Under the pieces are notes generated by a model that was given only the letters and a program-made list of their open reading frames with translations, ran no database searches and had not been told where the DNA came from. From Candidatus Hydrogenedentota bacterium (GTDB lineage Bacteria > Hydrogenedentota > Hydrogenedentia > Hydrogenedentales > CAITNO01): a stretch of DNA of 11,990 nt. A program made the translations under genes and the position numbers. Positions 6,068-11,990 of this stretch are shown here, one piece after another (position 1 is the stretch's first letter; the number at the start of each line of letters is the position of its first letter). The stretch is taken from positions 1 through 11,990 of the forward strand of contig CAIJOU010000922.1 in assembly GCA_903822375.1 (NCBI GenBank). The letters run 5' to 3'.

Positions 6068-9000
6068 ATGGATATGTCACTAATGGATATCACACCCAAG
6101 CGCTTCTTGCGGGTTGGCGTGCACACCCCAAGAAATCCGGTCTCAGGAAAACTTGTTTCCGTTAATTTCCATCGTTCGATTTGCATGGCAGTGCTTGTCA
6201 TGACATCCATTATGGGGTGTCTGGCCACCGGCCTCACGGCCTGTACCGGAACGGTGCCTGCGTTGAAAGTCTCGCCATCCGACGTCAATTTTGGCGCCGC
6301 CTTCGGCGAGATCTCCGTGGGCGCAACGAGCGCGCCCTCGATCGTATTGTTGAACAACACGGGCAGCACTGCCCTCAATGTGACTTCTTTGACCATGACC
6401 GGCGCCAATGCCGATGACTTTCTCCTTTCCGAGACCGCGCTGCCGCTGCAGATTCCTGCGGGCGACTCCGCAAGCGTTTCGGTGATGTGCAAACCCACTG
6501 CCATTGGTGCCCGCATGGCCCGTCTCGCCATTGAGTCCAATGACCCCGCGGGCACCGTGACCGTGCCTCTCACGGCGAAGGGGACGGTCAGCGGCGCAAC
6601 GGCGCAGTTCTCGCCGGCCTCGCTTGATTTCGGTTGCGTCGCCGTGGGACAGAGTTCCTCAAAAACGTTTACTGTGATGAGTGTCGGAACGCGGACCCTG
6701 CAAACGAGCGGCATCCAAATCACCGGCGCGCAGGCGGCCGCATTCACGTCGAACGACGCTGACTGGTATACGCTGGCGCCGGGGATTTCGACAACGTTCA
6801 CAGCAACGTTCAGACCGACCACTTCCGGGGCGGCCACCGCCCAGATTGAAGTCATTTCAAATGACCCGGCGGGCAAAGTCATACTGCCGCTGACCGGCAT
6901 GGGCTCCGACACGAGCACGACTTCTTTGCCTCTGCTACTGCCCTCGCCCGCCTCCGCATGGTTTGGCAGCGTCGCCGTCGGCGCCGCGAGTGCAGTCTCA
7001 ACCATACGGTTAAACAACGTCGGCGCCACCACGCTCAATGTCACCTCGGTGACAATGTGCGGTGTGAATCCCGGCGATTTTGTTCTTTCCACACCCACGC
7101 TGCCGCTGCAAATCGCGGCAGGCAGGTCGGCCAGTGTTTCCGTGGTGTGCAAACCGACGGTGGCAGGCTCGCGCGCGGCCACCCTTGCCGTCGAGTCCAA
7201 CAGTTCAGGTGGCACGGCAACCGTGTTGCTTGCAGGCCAGGGCACGCTCGCCGCCGGTCCCAAGGCGCAACTCGCGCCGACCGCTCTTGATTTCGGTTCC
7301 GTGGCCGTCGGGCAAAGCGTCTCGAAAACATTCACCGTTCTGAGCACCGGCAGCCAGACCCTGCAAACAAGCAGCATCCAAATCACCGGCGCGCAGTCGG
7401 CCGCATTCACGTCCAATGACGCCGATTGGTACACGCTCATGCCGGGGATATCGACGACATTCACGGTAACGTTTAAACCGACCACAACCGGGGCGTCCAA
7501 CGCCCAAATTGAGGTTACTTCCAATGACCCGGCGGTCAAGACCGTGCTGCCGCTGACCGGTGTGGGTGCCGGCACCGGTTCCCAACCCCTGTTGCAGCTC
7601 TTGCCGGCTTCCCTTGATTTCGGCCCCGTGGCCGTGGGCCAGAGTTCCTCGAAAACGTTCACTGTGCTGAGCTTTGGCGCCCAGATCCTGCAGACGAGCA
7701 ACATCCAAGTTACAGGCCCGCAGGCGACCGCATTCACGTCGAACGACGCCGATTGGTACACGCTGGCGCCGGGGATATCGACGACGTTCACAGTAACGTT
7801 CAAGCCGGCCGCAGCCGGGGCGTCCAACGCCCAGATTGAGGTAACTTCCAATGACCCGGCGGGTACAACCGTATTGCCGCTGACGGGTTCGGGCACCGTC
7901 ATTGCGTCCCCGCCCCTGCTGCAGGTATCGCCTGCCTCCCTGTCCCTCGGCAGTACCGTCGTTGGCGCCACGGGTGCGGCCTCGACCATTGTGTTGAACA
8001 ATACGGGCGGCACCGCCCTCAATGTTGTCTCGCTGGCAATGGACGGCGCGAATGCAGCCGATTTCCTTATGTCCGCGCCCGCGCTGCCATTGCAGATCGC
8101 GGCAGGCGCGTCGGCAACTTTTTCCGTGATGTGCAAGCCGACAGCAGTGGGGGCACGCACGGCTACGCTCGTTGTTGGGTCCAACAATCCGGGCGGTAGC
8201 GTAAGCGTGCCGCTTTCAGGCCGGGGGGCGGCGGCAACCGGACCGAAAGCACAACTTGCGCCAACACCGCTTGATTTCGGCTCCGTCGCGGTGGGGCAAA
8301 GCGCATCGAAAACGTTCACCGTCCTGAGCGTGGGCACGCAGACCCTGCAGACCAGCAACATTCAGATTACCGGAGCCCAGGCGGCCGCGTTCACGTCGAA
8401 CGAGACCGACTGGTACACCTTGGCACCGGGAATTGCAACGACGCTCACGGTGACGTTCAAACCGGGCGTCCCCGGGCCGGCCGCCGCGCAGATTGAGATT
8501 ACGTCCAATGACCCGGCAGGCACCATGCTGTTGCCGCTGACGGGGTCGGGCACCGGCACGGTCTCCCAACCCCTGCTGCAGGTTCTGCCCGCCTCCGTGT
8601 CTTTCGACAACGTTTCCGTCGGTACCACGAGCGCGCCCTCGACCGTCCAGTTGAGTAATACGGGCACCGCCGCCTTGAACGTCACGTCGATGGCGTTGGC
8701 GGGTGCAAACGCCGCGGACTTCACCCTGGCCTCGCCGACGCTGCCGCTGCAGCTCGCCGCCGGCGCCTCTACTAACGTCTCGATGACGTTCAAGCCCACC
8801 GCTTCGGGTGCGCGCTCGGCCTCCCTGACCATCGCGTCCAATAATCCGTCTGGAAGTGTGGCTGTGACCCTCAGCGGCACGGGTGCTGCGGCAACAACGA
8901 CGGGCTATCCCAACGACGGCTCGGTGCTGGGCACGAATCTTGGCACCATCTCCGATTGGAACCCCGAATGGGCCTTTGTGGACTGCTTCAAGACCTCCCG

Positions 9001-10441
9001 CGCCTGGGAATCAGCCCAACTTTGGGGTTCCACGGACACACGGACCCTTTCGCTGGACGCGAATGGCTGGGTAACCGCACTCCAGCCGAATCAGGTTGCG
9101 AGAACCCTGCTGTTCTGGGAGCAGGTCAACACGTATCCGAGCGGCGATTACATTGTGCTGTACAACGGGTCAGGCACGCTGTACTACCAGGGCGCCGCGA
9201 CAAAAGTCTCCGGCACGGCGGGCCGCGACGTGGTGCGCGTGGATGCGTCCAAGGGCGGGTGGCAGTTGGTGATTGCCGCGACGACCCCCGGTGACTATAT
9301 TCGCGACATCCGGGTGATCATGCCCGGCGGCAGGTCGACCAAAGACCCCTATTCCTGGTATGCCGATGCGGCATCGTGCCCCTACGGCGACTACAGGTCC
9401 TTTGAGGACAGCTACCAGACGCAGCTCTTCCATCCGATGTTCCTCAACACGATCAAGAATTACAGAGTGCTGCGCTTCACGGACTGGATGGCCACATACG
9501 ACTCGAAACAGGTGAACTGGGCGGACCGTCCAAAGCTGACGGACGCGCGTTGGTCGATCAAGGGTGCGCCGGTGGAGGTCATGTGCAGTCTTGCCAACAC
9601 GATTCATGCCGACCCGTGGTTTAACCTGCCCCATCTTGCGACGGATGACTACATGACGCAGTTCGCCACCGTGGTGCGCGATCAGCTTGCTCCCGACCTC
9701 CACGCATACATTGAGTATTCGAACGAGACGTGGAACGGAGACTATCCCCAGGCCACCTACTGTCGGCAGCAGGGTGTCGCGATGGGGTTGAGTTCGGAGA
9801 GTGAGTACGCCGCCGCGGCGTGTTTTACGGCGTTGCGCAGTGTCCAGATGTTCAGCATTTTCGAGCGGGTGCTGGGCGGCACGGCACGGCTGAAGCGTGT
9901 GCTGGCGACGCAGGCGGCGGGCTGGTACTTTGGCGAGATAAAACTGACCTACAACAACGCCTACCAGCACGCCGACCTGCTGGCCATAGCCCCCTATTTC
10001 GGGTCCGAGTACGGTGGTCCCGCCAATGAGGCCACCACTCAGGCAATGACTTTGGACCAGTTGTTCGCCTCGCTTTATGCCACTGAACTGCCGATGGTCT
10101 ACTCTTGGGTGCAGGCCAACGCGAACCTGGCCGCCAAGTACGGTCTGGAACTCGTGGCCTACGAGGGGGGGCAGTCGCTGGTCGGATACTACAGCACGGT
10201 GAACAACGCCACCATCACGGCACTGTTTTGCGCTGCCAATCGCGACGCGCGCATGGAGCAGCTGTACACGAGTTACCTGAACGCATGGAAGTCCCATGGC
10301 GGCGGCATGTTCATCCATTACCAGAACTGCCTGAACTACACGAAATGGGGCTGTTGGGGTTCCCTTGAACGGCTGGACCAAGATCCGAATACGGCACCCA
10401 AGTACAAGGCCCTCCAGCAGTTCATAGCCAGCAGACGGTAG
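6068..10441 (+). CDS. Putative surface lipoprotein: eight ASH/anchor-D modules plus GH-A-like glycosidase domain
   Basis: The 1457-residue product has a hydrophobic signal segment (about 39-58) ending in the lipobox LTAC (Cys 59), so it is probably lipidated and cell-surface or periplasmic. Residues 65-941 are eight ASH/choice-of-anchor-D-type beta-sandwich modules of 107-112 residues. From 947 comes a beta-rich segment (to about 1100; SGDYIVLYNGSGTLYYQG), then a domain running to the C-terminus with RFTDWM (1136-1141), NLPHLATDDYM, EYSNETWN and VAYEGGQS. The Asn-Glu pair (E1220) and the later E1366 fit the acid/base and nucleophile of clan GH-A (beta/alpha)8 glycosidases, so polysaccharide cleavage or binding is inferred. 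I recall similar EYSNE-W-N proteins as uncharacterised or loosely named cellulose-binding, but no substrate can be assigned. The ATG at 6068 has no Shine-Dalgarno and a second ATG lies at 6083; one or more downstream starts are possible. There is no PEP-CTERM or LPXTG tail. No clear terminator follows. Confidence 0.88.
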   Translation: MDMSLMDITPKRFLRVGVHTPRNPVSGKLVSVNFHRSICMAVLVMTSIMGCLATGLTACTGTVPALKVSPSDVNFGAAFGEISVGATSAPSIVLLNNTGSTALNVTSLTMTGANADDFLLSETALPLQIPAGDSASVSVMCKPTAIGARMARLAIESNDPAGTVTVPLTAKGTVSGATAQFSPASLDFGCVAVGQSSSKTFTVMSVGTRTLQTSGIQITGAQAAAFTSNDADWYTLAPGISTTFTATFRPTTSGAATAQIEVISNDPAGKVILPLTGMGSDTSTTSLPLLLPSPASAWFGSVAVGAASAVSTIRLNNVGATTLNVTSVTMCGVNPGDFVLSTPTLPLQIAAGRSASVSVVCKPTVAGSRAATLAVESNSSGGTATVLLAGQGTLAAGPKAQLAPTALDFGSVAVGQSVSKTFTVLSTGSQTLQTSSIQITGAQSAAFTSNDADWYTLMPGISTTFTVTFKPTTTGASNAQIEVTSNDPAVKTVLPLTGVGAGTGSQPLLQLLPASLDFGPVAVGQSSSKTFTVLSFGAQILQTSNIQVTGPQATAFTSNDADWYTLAPGISTTFTVTFKPAAAGASNAQIEVTSNDPAGTTVLPLTGSGTVIASPPLLQVSPASLSLGSTVVGATGAASTIVLNNTGGTALNVVSLAMDGANAADFLMSAPALPLQIAAGASATFSVMCKPTAVGARTATLVVGSNNPGGSVSVPLSGRGAAATGPKAQLAPTPLDFGSVAVGQSASKTFTVLSVGTQTLQTSNIQITGAQAAAFTSNETDWYTLAPGIATTLTVTFKPGVPGPAAAQIEITSNDPAGTMLLPLTGSGTGTVSQPLLQVLPASVSFDNVSVGTTSAPSTVQLSNTGTAALNVTSMALAGANAADFTLASPTLPLQLAAGASTNVSMTFKPTASGARSASLTIASNNPSGSVAVTLSGTGAAATTTGYPNDGSVLGTNLGTISDWNPEWAFVDCFKTSRAWESAQLWGSTDTRTLSLDANGWVTALQPNQVARTLLFWEQVNTYPSGDYIVLYNGSGTLYYQGAATKVSGTAGRDVVRVDASKGGWQLVIAATTPGDYIRDIRVIMPGGRSTKDPYSWYADAASCPYGDYRSFEDSYQTQLFHPMFLNTIKNYRVLRFTDWMATYDSKQVNWADRPKLTDARWSIKGAPVEVMCSLANTIHADPWFNLPHLATDDYMTQFATVVRDQLAPDLHAYIEYSNETWNGDYPQATYCRQQGVAMGLSSESEYAAAACFTALRSVQMFSIFERVLGGTARLKRVLATQAAGWYFGEIKLTYNNAYQHADLLAIAPYFGSEYGGPANEATTQAMTLDQLFASLYATELPMVYSWVQANANLAAKYGLELVAYEGGQSLVGYYSTVNNATITALFCAANRDARMEQLYTSYLNAWKSHGGGMFIHYQNCLNYTKWGCWGSLERLDQDPNTAPKYKALQQFIASRR
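6260..8890 (+). repeat. Eight tandem ASH-module repeats (about 325 bp each), order A-B-A-B-B-A-B-A
   Basis: Modules begin at 6260, 6596, 6926, 7259, 7580, 7907, 8243 and 8564. Type A modules (1, 3, 6, 8) carry LNNTG-like, ALNVTS, LPLQIAAG and, in all but the last, CKPT. Type B modules (2, 4, 5, 7) carry LDFG-VAVGQS-SKTFTV, LQTS-IQITG and AFTSND-DWYTL-PGI. Type B copies are close to identical over long DNA stretches, for example the block encoding SNDADWYTL-PGISTTFTVTF in modules 4 and 5, which points to recent duplication by recombination. The array may be unstable in length and may be misassembled in short-read data. Confidence 0.92.
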
Positions 10442-10624
10442 AATCTGATTTTGACAGACGGGGCCCCCCCCTTTGTGACCGGAGGGACGGGGTCGGTTCC
10501 GTGGCACCCGGATCGGCGACGTGCGGGCATTCGCCTCCCGTTTTCCGGCCTGTCTGCCTCTTCGGTATGCCAGATTGGACTACTTGGTTTGCTTTCCAGG
10601 GCCAAACGGCCAAAATGGCTCCAA

Positions 10625-10653
10625 TTGAATAGAGGTCGTCTAATACTTATAAA
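10625..10653 (+). promoter_or_regulatory. Sigma-70-like promoter candidate far upstream (TTGAAT-N17-TATAAA)
   Basis: The hexamers TTGAAT and TATAAA are separated by exactly 17 bases and match the consensus at four and five of six positions. A start near 10660 would be about 365 bases before the isomerase-like gene, and no reading frame begins just downstream. It could be a second promoter for that gene, drive a small RNA, or be a product of local AT-richness. Confidence 0.35.
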
Positions 10654-10823
10654 ATGGGGAAAACTGCACCAGGCTCCAGAGTACGGCAAGCCAAGAACGA
10701 TGGGCGCGGTGGTGGGGTGTTTTCCAGGGCTTCGTGTTCACCCTCATTTATTCCAAAACTTGCGGCGAATGCTTGCGAGTATTTAGCATAATTATTGTAT
10801 TAACGGGATTTTTTGGGAACCTA

Positions 10824-10852
10824 TTGACAAGTTCTTGATATTCATGTACAGT
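10824..10852 (+). promoter_or_regulatory. Sigma-70-like promoter for the isomerase-like gene (TTGACA-N17-TACAGT)
   Basis: A perfect -35 hexamer (TTGACA) stands 17 bases from TACAGT, which matches TATAAT at four of six positions. The predicted start is near 10859, giving a leader of about 165 bases before the ATG at 11025. This is the best promoter-like sequence in the window, and the AT-rich DNA just upstream (10785-10820) could act as an UP-like element. Confidence 0.55.
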
Positions 10853-10905
10853 ATGCAAAGTTCCGGCGTACCTAGTAGGCCTTCTTCATTTTTCCGAAGG
10901 TTTCC

Positions 10906-10923
10906 GGCATGTGTTCACATGCC
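10906..10923 (+). promoter_or_regulatory. 18-base palindrome, GGCATGTG-TT-CACATGCC, operator candidate
   Basis: Two perfect 8-base arms flank a central TT. The site lies about 47-64 bases downstream of the predicted transcription start, where a bound repressor could block elongation. A 2-base loop is too tight for a good RNA hairpin, so a DNA operator is the more natural reading. LacI- or GntR-type regulators of sugar genes use sites of this size, but the regulator cannot be named. Confidence 0.45.
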
Positions 10924-10970
10924 TGCCTCATCTAAACCCTTTGTTGAAGGCTTGAGAAACCCGAAAAGCA

Positions 10971-11002
10971 GTAAAAGCATGTGGTGTTTTACCTTGGGTA
11001 AA
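10971..11002 (+). promoter_or_regulatory. Mutually exclusive stems just before the ribosome binding site
   Basis: Three segments compete: GTAAAA (10971-10976), TTTTACC (10987-10993) and GGTAAA (10997-11002). The middle one can pair with the first (6 bases, 10-base loop) or with the last (TTTACC-TTG-GGTAAA). The ribosome site GAGGAG follows at 11011-11016. The second stem is also a 15-base operator-like palindrome, so a DNA-level role is equally possible. The stems are short and AT-rich, so stability would be modest. Confidence 0.35.
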
Positions 11003-11024
11003 CCCCGCGCGAGGAGAATTTGAT

Positions 11025-11990
11025 ATGACCCTGCGTTTGGCTACCGGCTTATGGGTGTTTTCGAACGCGCATGACGGTTTTTGCAGTGAAGGTTATCGTG
11101 ATGCACCGCGCACGGCCGACGTGCTTTCGACTATTGCCAAGTTAAAGGGCATTAAAGCGGTCGAAATCCGCCAGAATGACATCACCAACGAAATGCCCGT
11201 CAAGGAAATGAAGCGGTTGCTCAAGGATTACGGGCTTGCCTGTTCCTGTGTTGCGGCGAGCCTGAGCCATTCGCGGCGCTTCGCGCTGGCCGGTTTTGGC
11301 CACCAGCACCAGAAGACGCGCAACGCCGCCATTGACGAGGGCCGCAAGGCGGTGGACATCGCCCGTGCGCTGGGCACCACGGAAGTGGTGCTGCGGCTGT
11401 ACACCGACGGGTTTGACTACCCCTTCCACGTGGACTACACAACGCACTGGAACACGGTAATCTCCTCCATCAAGACCATCGCCAAGTACGCGTCGCCCGA
11501 TGTGAACGTGGCCATCGCCTACAAGCCGCGTGACCCGCGCAAGCGGCTGACCATCGCATCCGTGGGCAAGGCCCTGTCGATGTGCCAGGAAATCGCCATG
11601 AAAAACGTCGGCGTGGGGCTCAACTTCTCCCACGCGCTGATGGCCGGCGAGAACCCCGCCGAGTCCATCGCCTTCCTGACCCGTGCCAGCAAGCTCTTCC
11701 AGGTGTATTTCAGCGACGGATACCAGCTCTGGGACGACAATATGATTCCCGGCACGCTGCACCTGTGGGAAACGATGGAGGCCCTGTTCTACCTCAAGAG
11801 CAGCAAGTTCAAGGGCTACGTGACCATTGACATCCAGCCCAAGCGCATAGAGCCGACCCACGCGCTCCAGATCGCCATGGGCAACCTGTCGATTCTCTGG
11901 AAAAAGCTGGAGAAGCTGGACCCGGTCGAACTTCGCAAGGCCCAGAAGACGCTCGACGCCACCGAAAGCCAGCGTATTATCCGCAGGGTC
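11025..11990 (+). CDS. Sugar phosphate isomerase/epimerase-like TIM-barrel protein (partial at right edge)
   Basis: The frame runs 322 codons without a stop, near the usual full length of about 300-340, so only the C-terminus should be missing. The ATG at 11025 has GAGGAG 8 bases upstream, the best ribosome site in the window. The product resembles the xylose isomerase-like (AP endonuclease 2 fold) sugar isomerase/epimerase group, soluble and cytoplasmic: YKPRDPR (166-172), SHALMAGENPAES (202-214), WDDNMIPGTLHLWETMEAL (about 235-253) and TIDIQPKR (267-274). Relatives, as I remember them, have Glu-Tyr-Lys-Pro, Asp-Phe-Gly-His, Val-His-Leu-Asn-Asp and Leu-Asp-x-(F/Y)-P at the metal site. Here the corresponding residues are A165, N200, Y228 and D269. 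Three of four expected metal ligands therefore seem lost, and activity is doubtful. No sugar substrate can be assigned. It has its own promoter region and follows the glycosidase-like gene on the same strand. Confidence 0.82.
   Translation, partial: MTLRLATGLWVFSNAHDGFCSEGYRDAPRTADVLSTIAKLKGIKAVEIRQNDITNEMPVKEMKRLLKDYGLACSCVAASLSHSRRFALAGFGHQHQKTRNAAIDEGRKAVDIARALGTTEVVLRLYTDGFDYPFHVDYTTHWNTVISSIKTIAKYASPDVNVAIAYKPRDPRKRLTIASVGKALSMCQEIAMKNVGVGLNFSHALMAGENPAESIAFLTRASKLFQVYFSDGYQLWDDNMIPGTLHLWETMEALFYLKSSKFKGYVTIDIQPKRIEPTHALQIAMGNLSILWKKLEKLDPVELRKAQKTLDATESQRIIRRV

Larger units (their letters stand above)
10442..11024 (+). other. Intergenic region before the isomerase-like gene
   Basis: No protein-coding gene is supported here. 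The left part (10442-10560) is GC-rich, with a run of four G and eight C at 10460-10471 and a GACGGGG direct repeat at 10457 and 10486; no hairpin followed by a T-tract was found for the upstream gene. A TTTCCAGGGC 10-mer occurs near 10592 and again near 10721. From about 10620 the DNA becomes AT-rich and holds two promoter candidates, an 18-base palindrome and overlapping stems, listed separately. Confidence 0.6.

Noticed and set aside
5968..8361. Long minus-strand open frame (797 codons) antisense to the repeat lipoprotein gene
   Set aside because: It mirrors the ASH repeats, with repeated segments in register with the plus-strand modules. It has no recognisable domain, and the plus-strand frame has clear protein motifs. 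Stop codons are rare in antisense frames of GC-rich repeats.
6260..8890. Regular repeats considered as a CRISPR array or a nonribosomal/adhesin array
   Set aside because: The period is about 325 bp with coding continuity throughout, unlike 28-37 bp CRISPR repeats with unique spacers, and the protein modules are plainly ASH/anchor-D beta-sandwiches.
10455..10500. GGGG-CCCCCCCC run after the lipoprotein gene as a rho-independent terminator
   Set aside because: No stem with a proper loop and a following T-tract could be drawn; only a GACGGGG direct repeat is present.
9170..10507. Minus-strand open frame of 445 codons opposite the glycosidase-like domain
   Set aside because: It has no domain-like motifs and lies wholly opposite conserved coding sequence (EYSNETWN, YEGG).
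11142..11861. Minus-strand open frame of 239 codons opposite the isomerase-like gene
   Set aside because: It is a shadow of the plus-strand frame, which has a good ribosome site, a promoter and family motifs.

Overview
The window comes from a GC-rich, Gram-negative-type bacterium. The evidence is lpxK (lipid A synthesis), lipobox-bearing exported proteins, and an ABC exporter fed by a HlyD-type periplasmic adaptor. The HEAT protein with a C-terminal W-x2-W motif, the large anchor-D/ASH repeat protein, the near absence of strong Shine-Dalgarno sequences on several genes, and a palindrome accepted in frame inside dprA all resemble genomes of the PVC/Planctomycetota-Hydrogenedentota neighbourhood. 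That placement is an inference from style, not a phylogenetic result.

Left half (1-5503, all minus strand, transcribed right to left). An exported HEAT-repeat protein (5503-4352) is followed by dprA (4285-3089). dprA overlaps lpxK (3092-2115) by 4 bases. After a 223-bp gap with a possible promoter comes a YbhG-like lipoprotein adaptor (1891-755), then, 3 bases on, a YbhF-like ABC ATPase (751 to beyond the left edge). The last two form an exporter operon whose permeases should lie outside the window.

Centre. A 564-bp divergent spacer (5504-6067) carries an exact CRP-type palindrome, TGTGA-N6-TCACA, and a second site with the same half-sites but a 3-base spacer. To its right, on the plus strand, lies the main gene of the window (6068-10441, 1457 aa). 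It encodes a predicted lipoprotein with eight ASH/anchor-D beta-sandwich modules of two subtypes in the order A-B-A-B-B-A-B-A. These are followed by a beta-rich domain and a C-terminal domain that looks like a clan GH-A glycosidase barrel, with a candidate acid/base in YSNETWN and a candidate nucleophile in AYEGG.

Right end. A 583-bp spacer holds a strong sigma-70-like promoter, an 18-base palindrome and a pair of mutually exclusive hairpins just before a good ribosome binding site. The last gene (11025 to the right edge) is a sugar-phosphate isomerase/epimerase-like TIM barrel. Its family motifs are well kept, but three of the four expected metal ligands appear replaced, so it may be a pseudoenzyme or have changed chemistry.

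The most interesting material is the pairing of a surface glycosidase-like repeat protein with this degenerate isomerase-like protein, and the regulatory DNA in front of each. No RNA genes, CRISPR arrays, insertion sequences or prophage genes were seen.
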